Origin: Liolophura sinensis
Taxonomy: Eukaryota > Mollusca > Polyplacophora > Chitonida > Chitonidae
Assembly: GCF_032854445.1 (NCBI RefSeq)
Contig: NC_088304.1
Location: 13,715,704 to 13,779,703, forward strand
Length of the DNA stretch: 64,000 nt
Direction of reading: 5' to 3'
Shown here: positions 34,001 through 49,000 of the stretch, in pieces
Layout of the letters: every line of letters begins with the position of its first letter
Position numbering within the stretch: position 1 is the stretch's first letter
Notes under the pieces: generated by a model
The model's database searches: none
What the model was told of the DNA's origin: nothing
What the model saw: the letters and a program-made list of their open reading frames with translations, nothing else
Translations under genes and position numbers: made by a program

Positions 34001-37000
34001 GATTTAAAACAAGTTGCTGGGTAATAAGTTGTAAAATAATAATAAGTTAAAAATAATAATAAGTAATAAGTTGTAAGGTGAGGAGGAATATAACTGAAAA
34101 AGGAGAGCAGAGAGTCCCGTCACCTTCAGACAAGGTACGAGTGATTTCGTCTTCAGATGGTGAGTCAGCAGCCTCTATTTCCCGTAATCTTTGAGAAATT
34201 GCCGAGAGCTCTGGGTCAGCCAAGAACTCCTGGGCAATGGACTCACGGTGAAATATCTCGGGCGTCAGTGGCAGTTCTAGATCCTCTATTTCTTCTTTCA
34301 AAGGGCTTCGATACTCATCTTCGTCCCCTTCTGAAAAGCCTGTAAGAGGCGTGGCAAAGGAAGAAAAAAAAAAGAGAAAAGAAGAAAATGCCAGTCACCG
34401 CAAAAGCATGCAGAATAAACGACAACAAGGAGCACAGAGTGGGCAAAATTTCTTCAATTCAACTTTCTCTCACTGAATATTTCAGGTGAATATTTCAAAA
34501 TTCAGACTGTCTAAAGAAGGACATGTCAACGTTCTCTAAAAGCATGATACATGTATTTTCACACAAAAATTTCCATTTATATTTTCTCATACAATTTTGC
34601 ACACCCTGGAATATATAAAGGAATTGGCCAAACATGCCCCAGAGAAAATATGTTCACAGAAGAGTTCCATTGAAAGGGAGATAATACAATTCACTAGCTG
34701 AATAGTTACGTATGTACAGGATTTGAAGACACAGGTATGAAAGGCTATACATAGAAAATTTCATTGCATCACACAGGGAGGAAAATGTGGGGGTTTTATA
34801 AATGTGAAAGAAAAAAGGAAAAAGACAGAAAAAGACAGCAGCAATAGAACCCACCTGTGTCTAGCGATTTTGCGGATTCTGCAAGGCGTGCGGATTTGGA
34901 TCGGATTAAGTCGTCCTGAAGGTCTACAAAGGACAAAAAAAGTTGAAAGTTGAAATTTTTACAAGGACAAACAAATGCATTTTACTTGTTTGCCTAGCTG
35001 CTGTTTAACATCACTTTTACTGTTATTTCTGATGACCGCCAGACCGCCATAGTTAATTACTATGACAACAAAGACTCCTCCCCTTACCTGTCCTGTCAGA
35101 TGGCAAGTGACCATTGGACAAGAATACTGATTACTGTTAATGAAACCTACCAATATTACTGTTACCATGACAACAAAGGCTCCTCCCTTTACCTGTGCTA
35201 TCAGATGGCACTTGACCATTGGACAAGAATACTGATTACTGTTAACGAAACTTTTTCCATATTACTGTTACCATGACAACAAAGGCTCCTCCCTTTACCT
35301 GTCCTGTCAGATGGCACTTGACCATTGGTCAAGAATACTGATTACTGTTAACTAAACTTCATCTATATTACTGTTACCATGACAACAAAGGCTCCTCCCC
35401 TTACCTGTCCTGTCAGATGGCACTTGACCATTGGACAAGAATACTGATTACTGTTAATGAAATTTTATCCATAATACTGTTACCATGACAACAAAGGCTC
35501 CTCCACTTAGCTGTGCTGTCAGATGGCAGCTGACCATTGGACAAGAATACTGATTACTGTTAATGAAATTTTATCCATATTGCTATTACCATGACAACAA
35601 AGGCTCCTCCACTTAGCTGTGCTGTCAGATGGCAGCTGACCATTGGACAAGAATACTGATTACTGTTAATGAAATTTTATCCATATTACTGTTACCATGA
35701 CAACAAAGGCTCCCCCCCTCCCCTTACCTGTGCTGTCAGATGGCAGCTGACCACTGGACAAGAATACTGATTACTGTTAATGAAATTTTATCCATATTAC
35801 TGTTACCATGACAACAAAGGCTCCTCCACTTACCTGTGTTGTCAGATGGCAGCTGACCATTGGACAAGAATACTGATTACTGTTAATGAAAGTTTATCCA
35901 TATTACTGTTACCATGACAACAAAGGCTCCTCCCTTTACCTGTGCTATCAGATGGCAGCTGACCATTGGACAAGAATACTGATTACTGTTAATGAAATTT
36001 TATCCATATTACTGTTACCATGACAACAAAGGCTCCCCCCCAACCTGTGCTGTCAGATGGCAGCTGACCATTGGACAAGAATACTGATTACTGTTAATGA
36101 AATTTTATCCATATTACTGTTACCATGACAACAAAGGCTCCCCCCCAACCTGTGCTGTCAGATGGCAGCTGACCATTGGACAAGAATACTGATTACTGTG
36201 AATGAAATTTTATCCATATTGCTATTACCATGACAACAAAGGCTCCTCCACTTACCTGTGCTGTCAGATGGCAGCTGACCATTGGACAAGAATACTGATT
36301 ACTGTTAATGAAATTTTATCCATATCACTGTTACCATGACAACAAAGGCTCCTCCACTTACCCGTGTTGTCAGATGGCAGCTGACCATTGAACAAGAATA
36401 CTAATTACTGTTAATGAAATTTTATCCATATTACTGTTACCATGACAACAAAGGCTCCTCCCCTTACCTGTGCTGTCAGATGGCAGCTGACCATTGGACA
36501 AGAATACTGATGATTCGTCGTCGTGATCCGTCTGGATGGCTATGGAGGAATTGCTGCTACATTTTGTTCTGTTCCGTTCTAACTCCAAAGATAAGATGTC
36601 TAGCTCAGCGGTCAGCCGTTCTAGTTTGGACTAGAGTCAAAGTGAGAGAGAGAAATCAATAAGTGATTAGGACTTTCAACTTCACGTGGGAACTATTCCA
36701 AGTGCACAGGAGTTACAGCAGAAGAAATATTCTGAAATCGACTGAATTATTCAGACATGAAGCATGCTTTTTACACATTCACATGAAAAACAGAAAAATA
36801 CAGACAACATTACACACCATTCTATTTTTCTACTTTCTACAATGTACCTTGGTAGATATTTTAAGCCGCTTTCAACAAATCATGATAAATCATTGTCTTT
36901 TCCATTGTAAATGTACACACATCATGATAGACCATTGTCTTTTCCCTTGTAAATGTACACACATCATGATAGACCATTGTCTTTTCCCTTGTAAATGTAC

Positions 37001-40000
37001 ACAAATCACGATAGATCATTATTTTTTCCCTTGTAAATGTACACATATCAAGATAGATCATTGTCTTTCCCTTGTAAATGTAAACATATCATGATAGTCC
37101 GAAAGCCACCCTATCACCTAAATGAAACACAATGCCTATTACACCAGCCATGAAGTCCCACCCATTAACACCTAGCACACCTAAATTACATCAGTTGAAG
37201 TCCAGCTCATGCTGGTTTCCTCTCTGGCAGTACGTGGGAAGGTTTGCCAGCAACCTGCGGATGGTTGTGGGTTCCCTTGGCCTGGTTTCCTCCAATGCGG
37301 TCGCTGTGAGTTCAAGTCCAGCTCATGCTGGCTTCCTGACCGGCCGTAAGTGGGAAGGTCTACCAGCAACCTGCGGATGGTCATGGGTTTCCCCTGGGCT
37401 CTGCCCGCTTTTCTCCCACCATAATGCTGGCCACCGTCGTATAAGTGAAATATTCTTGAGTATGGCGTAAAACACCAATCACATAAATAAATAAATTTCA
37501 TCAGCCAGGGCTTGACATTTATTCGAACAAATAAAGCCAATTTAGGAATTTTTACATTTTGGTCCACTTGATATTGAACACTGGTCTCTTGATCATGCCT
37601 TCTTCACCACACTCATTTCTCTATAAGAAGTTTTGATATTTCTCATTTCTCTATCAGAAGTAGAGATCTGAAATTTGATCAACATCAGTCGAGTGATATT
37701 CCAGTGGGTCATTTAGAAAACACACCTGAGATTCACTTAATTCTTCTTCAGTTTGTTTCTTCCATTCATTTTGAGCCTGAAAGCAATACAACAGTTACAA
37801 AAACCTATTAATACAGATTCTTTCACGATAGCTGACAATCATTAGCATTAATGCAAAATTTCCCCTGTAAATCATCACACTAATACTTAATGACTTAAAA
37901 AAATAGTAAAAGTATAAAGATCTGGGCCCACTTGCAGAAAACTTTGTAAGTCACATTCCTCGTAACTTTTTCCGTAAAAGACATTGTCCAGATTATAGCG
38001 CCATAAGATAATGCCATTTATGAGAAAAGTCACGAAAAATTACGTCACAAAGTTTTAACAAAGTGAGCCCAGGGTCCATTTCTCACATTCATCAAACTTG
38101 AGATTTAAGTCAAAAAATTTCAAACACAGCTACAATTAATAAGATTCGCGCATAATAGTTTCAAATTTGTACACTGATTGAACTTCTTTGGATCATTCTA
38201 ATAATTATTTAATGTAATTCTTTGCGTTCATTTAACATAATTTGCAAAAAACTTATGGTCATAAACACCCACTTCAGAAAATAATTGCTTTTGTGGAATT
38301 TCTTGATAGGAAAAAAAAAAAAAGCACAAAAAACAAAACAACAAAAACACATTTTTCCGTTGCCTTTCATTTGAAGCACACATTATTTTTGACTTTGTTA
38401 GACTTTAGCAACCATAGTGTTTCTCACCTTCTGTAACATAGTCACCTCATCCTGCTTGTGTTTGAGCTGCGACAAGGCCGCTTTGTGTTCACTCTCCAGC
38501 TGATCATGCTGCTCTGCACATTCCCGCAAATGCTGATAAATAAATAAATAAATCTATAAATTCATCCAGCCATCCCTTACCTGAAGGTTTTTCACAAACA
38601 AAAAAAAGCCATCCCTTAACTGAACATTTTCTACACCAGCACAGCAAACAAAAAAGCTCAATTTTAATGCATATTACAACTTTTATACCGAATGACACAT
38701 TAAATGAATGAATGATTACTGCGTCATGTCAGCCATAATATTTCGGTCAAAGAATAAAGAATCTGTGTACCATACATTAATATGCTTCACAGCTGGGTGC
38801 ATCTGTTTTTGATGAATTTTTTTTATTTTTACAAAGAAATATATAATTTCATCAGATGAAATGGCTCAAATTCTGTTCTCAGAATGGTTTGAGATGTATA
38901 CGCACTTCTTGCATTCTTTTGAGGTGTATAAGCACTTCTTACATTGTTATGAGGTGTAAAAGCACTTCTTACGTTATGAGGTGTATAAGCACTTCTTACA
39001 TTGTTATGGGGTGTAAAAGCACTTATTACGTTGTTATGAGGTGTATAAGCACTTCTTGCATTCTTTTGAGGTGTACAAGCACTTCTTACATTGTTATGAG
39101 GTGTAAAAGCACTTCCTACATTGTTTTGAGGTGAATATATAAGCACTTCTTACATTGTCTTGAGGTGTGTATACATGTATATAAGCGCTTCTTACACGCT
39201 TTGTGGTGTACGCCTAAATGTATTTCTCATATATATTTCATGGAACTTGGAGAATTGTAAAAAAAAAAAATGACTAAAATTCAGAAAAACTTCAACACAA
39301 TGCCCTCACACAACCCACCTTAAGGAGACTTTCGAGTTTGTCGACTTCGCTTTGAAGTTCAGTAGCCTCTTCCTTCGCCGCAGAGCACTCGGATTCTAAT
39401 TTGTGGACTGTTTCCTGGAGCTCGGCAGCCTGTTCCTTGGCCGAGACGCACTCGTACTGTGACTCCGCGAGACTCTTCTGTAGACTCTGTACGTCTTCTT
39501 CAAACTGGAAAGACAGACACTTCACAGGTTAGTATGATTAAATGTTTCCTAGTTGAACCAGTATTGGACAGATCAAGCTATCTGGATTTGGACGTCAAAC
39601 ATGCATCACTGTAAGTCACCTAAAGTGGAGCTTCTGACAAAGAAATATTTGATTTTATGTCTTTTATGTGCTTCGGAAAGTGCATTTTTACTGGCCAAAC
39701 TTTAGTCGAAATACAGTATATTACACAATGCCAGAATTGTGACATATGGATTTTCATGTTGATTTCACTTGTGGCATGTAATCTATACCTACATATTTTA
39801 CACTTTAAATCATGGCAAAAATCCCTGTCATCAATGCATTTACGTGCAAATATTTTTTATGTGTATTGTAATTTGTGTCTGTTAATGTCAACAAAACACC
39901 AACACTGTTTCACAATTTCTGACTTGTTCAATTAAAATTTCATGTAATCCTTCAACCTATTCCCGTGTTTGCAAGGTGTATATTCAAGCATATTCTGAAG

Positions 40001-43000
40001 GCATTATTCTGTGTTGACTGCTAAAACTATACTTTTCATGAGGCCCTAAAATTGGCCAATCCAACCGGTGTAGTTTTATCCCCAAAATCAAATTAAAAAT
40101 GTGTATAAATTGCACTGGAAGTTGTTCTTTCATATTCGAAAAGATTGAGAACTTAGGGTATCTCAAACTACAGATTATATAGCAGAGAACTGAGTGACGT
40201 TATTTTGAATGGCAGAAATGGGAGCTGACAGACAAAATGAACATGACCTCTTCACGACACCCTTTGACATTATAGGTCAAAGGTTAATTAGGATCAGCAA
40301 TTCACTTGGTGTCATTAAACTTAAGTACGCTTTACATCGGACTAAACTGTGTATCCGAGTTTAATAATGTGAACAGCAAAATGAGAACAGATTGGACAAT
40401 CATAATCAACTTTATGTCTAAAACACAGACATATTCCCTCAAATTTAAATAACTGACCTTAATTTTTGTCATTAATAGTGTGTCTTAAGTGTGAGAAAAG
40501 GCATACAGGAACATTACCAGCCAGTGCTAAAAAAAAATTGTCGGTGGCTATACTGATTGAAAAACAGGTTTCCATTGGTCAGTACTATATAGCCTTCATG
40601 AACTGAGGGTGCATTGAAGCTATGTTACTGCTATGAGATATGGGCATGGTCACCAGCCTGCCAAATATCTATATACCTTTATCCCGGCAAACAAATACCA
40701 TTTCATAAGCTCACCACAGGGAAGCCACTGACATACCAGAGGCAGAATAATGGGGTGCCCTGACTGAGGGTGAAATATTAAGCCAAACAAACACATATTT
40801 CTAATTTTTGCCAGTAGCTGAAATGTAATGTTTACATACAAAAAAAAACATGCAGAAGTTGTAACTTAAGCATTTTTTATTGCAAAGTTAACAGTTCTAC
40901 TACGTTTATCTTATACTAAAAGATTCTTATGTCCCACAGGCAAAAATACAATGTGCCTGGACAGAGAATAAGGGAGCTTAACAAGACTATGCAATTTGCA
41001 GCCTTGGGAACGCATATGCTAATCGCAGCTTTACAATGTGTACAGTACTGTATCCTTCCTAACCCAGCTGTCATGGATCCCACTGCATCATACTGCGGGA
41101 ACTGTAGAGCACCCGCTTCCCCCAGAGGGTAAACACTCCAAATTGTGGACACTGTATCTCATGGTCAATGGAGACAGTTTCTAAAAGAAACCGGCGGCAA
41201 TGTTTACATACCTCATGGACACCATGTTTGTACAATATCCCAGGCATCAATGTTTACCCAGCCACAAAGTCAAGAACAATGTATACAAGTTTACCTGGAC
41301 AAGTGTGTCGCCTTGAATTACACCTCATTTTCACTATCAATACTGAGACAAACATGAGTATTGCCTTCATCTGTACCATTGCACAGAATATCTAACTGTA
41401 GACATTGGTTCAATATTTGTTGGCCAGTTAAAATGTTTATTACATGTAAATCAACTTAAATGTTCAGTGATAAATCAATACTGACACAGATATACACAAT
41501 CGGTTCCTAGAGACTGGGAGAACTACCATGCAGGCTGAAGGCACATGAATGGCACGCCAATAGCTCACCTCTAGCCCACTTCTGACATCCCATTATAAAT
41601 ATCTTCCATCTACACCATTATATGTGTAGCCTTAATCTCATGAGGTAGTATAAATATTGAGCGAGTGAGTGAGTGAGTGCTTGGGGTTTAACGTCGTACT
41701 CAACAATTTTTCAGTCATATGACGACGAAGGAATCATTAGGGTGCATGCACGTGTAATGTGCCTCCTTGTTGCAGGACGGATTTCCACCGCTCTTTTATT
41801 TAGTGCTGCATCACTGAGACGACTTACCGAAGGCAAGTAAGCCGCCCCGCCCGAGCCATTATACTGATACGGGTCAACCAGTCGTTGCACTATCCCCTTC
41901 ATGCTGAACGCCAAGCGAGGAAGTTAAAACTTCCTCTTTTAAAGTCTTAGGTGTGACTTGTAAAGGATTGATCCTGGATCTACCGGTCCCGATGTATAAA
42001 TATTGATGTGGCCTATGTACTTATATGTATGACAACCAACTGCAATGTTATTTCAGCATTTCCTATTCATACTGCCCAGGAGCACCATGGGCAGGCAGGT
42101 GGTTTACTACTGGCATGCTACTGCACGCCCCTCCTGTGGAACTGAAAGCCTGGCATGCTCTGTAAACACCTGGTCATCAGAAATCTCTAAAGGCGAGACA
42201 AAATTAGGTTACAACAGCAAAATGGCAAACCAGGCACTAGCAGTACACCATCAACTCATGCTAGCAAAGGTCACCCTAACAACCAGCAAGACGACAAGGA
42301 TTTCATTAAAACTTTGGCGGTATTGAGCATCCATCACGGGCAACCTTTTTGCTATCAAGGAAGCTGCAAGGTTCAGGGACAGGAAGCAAACAATGTCTGT
42401 CTCCAAGACAACAAAAGAGAAACGTCTTCCGCAAAAAGGGCGCATTGTAAAAGCTGACGGGAGAAAAGTCAAGCCCTATAAAAGCACCTTGGACTGCATG
42501 TGCTTTGTTAGACTGTCTGTAAGGCATATCACAATTATTCAGGGCTTATCAAGCAATGTTCAGCAAGTGTGAGGCTTTTAGGCACTTTACACCGGGTTGG
42601 CAAAATCCTGGATTGCTGAACTTAAAGAGACAGGAACTTGAATCTTTTTGGTTGGAATGTTACTGTAAAACTTTGAATGATGTAGGAATATTTAAATTAA
42701 CTACATGTATAGATACGTCATGTCAAATAAGACAATCAGCATGTGATATGAAATACATCTGCTTCCACTTCTTTTTGAAACCTATCCTTGCAACTTCAAT
42801 TCATTCAGAAAACCTGTACAGGAGAGATATCTAATATGGCTTTCCTGAAGCAACATCTGATACCATCTTCCCATCCAAAACTTTCAAAGCCATCATGAAA
42901 CTTTCTACCCTAGCCATACATCTTTAATAAATACTTTAATTCTTCAATATACCACTGTGACCAATAATTTGGAACATTCTGAGAAATATGGGGCGTAGAG

Positions 43001-46000
43001 AAATAATCTTCACACTTTTACAAAGCTTGCACCTTTATTAACAAAAAGAATTGACATTTTTGGTGTCATTTCCACAATAATTGTGTGTATAAATTCCAGT
43101 GGAAAAAAGTGCTATAGAGATTGAAAAGGTTCTACAGTATTAACAAAAATTTTAAAAATGTTTTTATCAGACAGCTAGTCCCTGGTGGTATCTGGTACTA
43201 GAGAAAGTGCATGCAAACCAAATTTGAACAGTCACACTGAATTAGTTTCTGTGATACTGGTATTTTGCTTACAAGATTATGCCATACACACACTCCATTT
43301 GAAAAAAGGTGAGGAGGGGTTGGGCGGGGTTGGGTGGGGTTGGGTGTGGGGCAGTGTCAAAAATTGTAGCACCTAAATATTCTCAAATCAGTGGCCTTCA
43401 CAATGAAGAGACATATGGTCTAACATAAGTTTGTTATTTCAGAAATGGTTATTTAATTCTGCTGGCGGACGTAACAGAATCGCTACCGCATGACATTAGC
43501 ACCATGAGCGGGTCCCTAGTGGATAGACTTAATGAATATGCATTAGGTCTATTACATGACCTGAATTAGCAAGGGTCAGATGAACTGTTCATTTCTGTGA
43601 TTTCTGCAACTCTCTTGAGACTGACTTATGAATATTCATGTAATGCTACAACAAGCCACAGTGGCCTAACAACCGATACATGCTTAAATGGTTAAAATGG
43701 CAGGGTCCATGTTTAATTTGGACGAAAATCTCCAAATGTCAGAAATACTTGTCATCTATTTGATTGCTGTTTGATGTGGCTCACCCAACATACATAACTG
43801 TGGATAACAGCTCGCGGTCTGTACTCCACAAAACCAGTTTTGACTGGTGTAACACAAATTTGAGTTAAACAGTAGTTATTAATTGGAAACACCACACCAG
43901 TTAATTATGTAACTATAAAATTTTATGTATCACCATTTGATCTTATTAACTCAAACAGCCATACTGTACATATCATATTGAAATTTCCAACATGACCAAG
44001 ATTATATCTGCCTTTATAGTTTAAATAACAGGATGATAACTCCATGGACACTTTTCCTTCGAAGTCAAATTTCAATTCATAAAGGAGTGATTTCAGGGTG
44101 TTCAAAAGGGCAAGTAGCAGGCTACAGACAGCTGTCTACTACCGTGCCCGTAGCAGGCTGCAGACAGCTGTCTACTGCCGTCCCTGTAAAAGGCTGCAGA
44201 CAGCTGTCTACTGCCGTCCCCGTAGCAGGCTGCAGACAGATGTCTACTGCCGTCCCTGTAGCAGGCTGCAGACAGATGTCTACTGCCGTCCCTGTAAAAG
44301 GCTGCAGACAGCTGTCTACTGCCGTCCCCGTAGCAGGCTGCAGACAGCTGTCTACTGCCGTCCCTCTTTGTAGCCGCCTACGTTGAATGTTCTTACTATT
44401 TAAACGAATGTTAATTGTGACATAACTGCTTTCAATTCAGCCCCCTACTTTTGAACTCTGACCTCCTCCAATTCTAAATGAAAACCCTGGATTTTTTGTT
44501 AATTTATAGTGTGAACATGGCATCAGCACTATTGTAGTAGAGGTATTCATGAAACGAGTATATTTGTTTGCTCATGCAGGGAGTGGCAGAAGTGAAGACT
44601 GCATCACCAAAAGATACCAAAACTACAGCAACAACACACACTTTACAACAAACCCATTTAAAACGACTGTAGTCGTTTGCTAATGCAGGGAGGGGCAGAA
44701 GTGAAGACTGCATCACCAAAAGCTACCAAAACTACAGCAACAACACACACTTTACAACAAACCCATTTAAAACGACTGTAGTTGTTCGCTAATGGAGGGA
44801 GTGGCAGAAGTGAAGACTGCATCACCAAAAGCTACCAAAACTACAGCAACAACACACACTTTACAACAAACCCATTTAAAACGACTGTAGTTGTTTGCTA
44901 ATGCAGGGAGTGGCAGGAGTGAAGACTGCATCACCAAAAGCTACCAAAACTACAGCACCAACACACACTTTACAACAAACCCATTTAAAACAAAATCAAT
45001 ATATACATGTATACGTTTTGGTAGTTTTTATATTTTTTTTCTAAAAACCAAGTCCGTAGCCTTTGGAGTCAAAAGTTTCTGCTTTGTGGAATAGGTCCTG
45101 AACCAGAGGAACATTAAGAAAGACAAAAGACAAAACGATTGCACCCTAACTGTCAGGTATATGAGAAACCTCATCCAATGCAGTAATTGTACGATTCAAC
45201 TGTGCCACTTCATCAGGTCATGTGTAATACAGATCCAGTTTAAGTGTAGGTGCCTTGAGGGAATGGGGTAGGTGGAAGGGTGGGGATTTTGTTAAGGCTG
45301 GGGATTTTGTTGAGGGTGGGGATTTTGGTTGGGGTGGTGTAGGGTGCACGCACAAGAATTATGTACAGTTGCATAAGATGTTAGCATAATGATAAAGTAT
45401 GATCTCGCAATCAATTTTTAGCAATCAAAAGTCACGTGAAAGACAGGGCTGATGAGACATGGGGTCTCATTAAAAACTCATCTTAAAGCAACAATGAGAC
45501 GCAACTTCTAAAAATATTTTTACACGGCCCTTTTCCTGTAATCATGCAACACCAAATGATCTGTGTTGCTGGGTACTAAAACATTTTACATGGTCTCTGT
45601 TTGTCCATTCTACTGCAAAAATGTCTCCACAAAAAAAAAAAAAGCCCAAAGACGGTGATAAAGCCTTTCACTCGGCTCCTTGGTAACACAGTGAGGGAAG
45701 CAAAAAAGCTGTCAGCCTCCTGAAGTCTCAGGATACAAAAGAGGATCGATATGTGCAGTGATAAAAAAAAAATGCCCCAAAAGGGCAGACAATGATTAAG
45801 GCTGTCACCACACCTACATTTCGATTAAGGGAACTAATTGACTTCATTGGCATTCTGAGATTTCTTCAGTGCAATCAACTAGCACATGTGTAAGAAATGA
45901 AGAAATAAATTCTAGTGTAAAAATGGTAAATTCAATCATTTCTTCTTGATAAAAAGTAATAAAACTTTTTCGACCCTTGCTGAAGTTTTGAAAAAACAAA

Positions 46001-49000
46001 ATCAAACTCAGTTCAAGTCCTTCTCTTTTTTCTCTTTCCATGCATTAAAACTTTGTTCATCATTTAATTATTTCTACCCTGATGTTGGCACATAACGACA
46101 ATGGCATGATTAAACGATGCATCACTGTACATGCCTATAAGCATGATCAGCCAATGAACAGGATTAAAAAATCCATACCACAAAGGCATGAAATCCATGT
46201 ACCTTAATTCCCCAACCTTTCCTCATATGAAAGAGCAACTCTCAGTGCAATTTAGAAACATCTGTAATTTTATTTTGGAAACTACACTGTGTTTTGATTG
46301 GCCAATTTCAGGGCTTCACAAAAAGTATAATTTTATCAGTCTACAAAGAATAATGCCTTCAGAACGTCCTTGAAAAAACACTTTGCAAAAAAAACATGTG
46401 AAAGGGTTGAAGAATTACAGTATTGGGAAATCAGGCTATAGAGCAAGATATGCATTAGATATCAGGCATCAATCCTGCAATCATATCAAAGAAAATTCAC
46501 AATGAGAAACAGGGTTTCATATTATATGAACTGTGTTACAACCCAAAGTATTTTTATGAAAATGCAAAAGTGTTCTAAAACGTTTTCCATACTACAGATT
46601 TATCACAGCTTTAAAGCCTTAAATTTATTTGAAGATTAATTGTGTTCTCTTTTCCAATGGTACATAGGAATTAAAAAACAACAAAATTTTTTCTGACTTT
46701 CTGAAGAGCTATAAATTGAGGCACATTTCTCAGAGATAAAAATCATTGATGCTATTCGAGCTAATTAAATATTTTTAGGTCAAAGTTAATACCAATAGCT
46801 GACCATTTAATACAGCTCATGCTGGCTTCCTCTCCGGTCATACTTGGGAAGGCCAGCAACCTGCAGATGGTCGTGGGTTTACCCTGGGTTCTGCCCGGTT
46901 TCCTCCCATCATAATGCTGGCCACCGTTGTATAAGTGAAATATTCTTGAGTATGGCGTAAAACAGCAATCAAATAAATAAATACATAAAATTTCACCCTT
47001 GACAATTAGAAATCAATGTCATGAATCATTATTTTTGGTACTGAAACTTACATTTTTCCGGTAGGAAGCATACGTTCCAGACAAATCTTAAATAACTTTT
47101 TAAAATCATTGAAACTCTGAATGAATAAATGAATGAATATGTCTTAATGCCATATCGGCAAATATTTCAGCCATATCGTGGCGAGTGCATGAGACAAAAT
47201 GTAAAACCTGGTCATGATGGGCGAAAGTTTTGGTCATTTAACGCCAAAGTGTTTTCATGAAATACTGTGACATTATTAAAGGACAATGTCTGGATCATAC
47301 TCAAATACACTTCATTATTTGATATCTTTATGAGGCCAGACATAGTCTCGACTCAGACAGCTTAATATTAGGCTGTATTGTATGACTGATAATCTGTTAT
47401 GATATCATATTTAAGCCATTATCATGGACTCAGACAGCTCTCAAGCACAATTATCCCTTTCTATAAACTTTAATTCCGTTAAGCTGTTTAAGGCTGTTAA
47501 AACCCTGATAAAAGCCCAGAATAATATTGATTTCTTTTATCTCATCAGAGAAGTTGAACTGCGAACATAATAACTAAAGAAATTTACACTTTGGCTTAAA
47601 TTTTTTCTAGCTGTGACTAGCAGCTGTGCATGCGAGGACAGTTTTGTTGTTGTTGTTGTTCTTGATGCCGTGGAGGGGCAGTGCTCTTCTCATTCTTAAA
47701 GGCGAGGTACATGAGTTTGAATATGCATATTTCACAGAATGTGATTGCGAAGTATGTGCACTAAATCTTTCTTGTTAACTTGCTTGAATGTTGTTCAAGT
47801 ACACAGTATCGAAAGGCATTTCACCTGTTACTTGTGACCATTTGCCAATTACGACCCCGTTGTCGCTGCTCTCAGGTTTTACTGTATGCTGTATGCTATA
47901 AAGAATATAGTTGCCATGGTTATGACAGGTAGAATATTTTAGTTTTGCTGCCCTGTATAAATACCTAAATTACTTCAGTACGCAACTACGCACATTCCTT
48001 TGAGGATGTTAGAAGTAAAAACCACCAGTCCATTAAATAAGCTAGTTATGTAATATCGCCAGTACTGATCAAGGCAAAAGCTTAAAAATGCCATATATTA
48101 GCTTTTGTATGGACCACGATATAGCCATTAGCTGCAGACAAAGTATGACGATGCTAATGAATGCTTAGACAACCCAGGCTTTGGATACCAAAAGAAAAGC
48201 CTTGGCTGGCAATAATTCCGAGTTTTTCGGGCATATAAAATGGTCCATTACATGGGCAATAAAGCAAATGGAGCATATGTTTATGCGGTCTCCAGCTGAA
48301 AGCCTAATCCAAGGTAGTGCGGGAGACATCAGTTCTGGAATAAGTGATGTTGGGAATGACCAGCATCCACGAGGATTTTGTGCTGAGCTAAGACCCAGGC
48401 TTGGAGGCAGACATAGTGCTCAATGGGTTAATCACAACCATAAATATGGAAATGAACAGCGAAGTCAGCGCGGCCTCGGTTCAACGAGACCAGCCAGAGT
48501 TCCCCAGTTTTCAGCTCATGATCAGTCCTGTATGAGAAGAGCTTCAAGATTTTCACAGATGATTTGCCGATCTACACAAGAACTACTGTATACATTCACC
48601 GAAAGTCTTGCATTTTTCAAGAGATAGGTTTGGCTTGATTAAGACTTATTGATCTACCTTAAAGGGCCTCTTGAGAGACTTTGTGGACAATGATTAATTT
48701 CTTATTATAAAAACAGTGTGTAAGTGTTCACACCAAAAGTATCACTTTAAGGCCTTCATATGCTCCTGAAAGTACATTTTTGCACACCACACTTTAGCTG
48801 TAGTACAATATTTAAACACTTCAAAACTTGGGGGGGGGGGGAGTTTTGGAAACGTATCATGTAACTATCCACCGAAACTAGCCGTTAATTTACGAATTAA
48901 TTAGTGACATACATGTAATACACCACGGATGATATTAGATGTAGACGCAGGTATTAACAAATAGATCATTTATTCAATGAGAGGGGCTTGAGGAAAAGAT

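Noticed and set aside
42470-42490. TATA box 'ctataaaagc' on + as a gene start
   Set aside because: No ORF, exon or splice donor downstream that I can support.
43489-43520. RE1/NRSE-like word 'ttagcaccatgagcggg' near a neuronal gene
   Set aside because: Only one half-site fits, and REST is not expected outside deuterostomes.
44033-44386. 117-codon ORF with [12 protein letters not shown] repeats
   Set aside because: 36-bp minisatellite stays in frame by period; no flanking coding sequence.
48181-48627. 148-codon + strand ORF
   Set aside because: Longest non-repeat + ORF, but low-complexity basic composition, no domain, antisense within the RIMBP intron; chance length is plausible.
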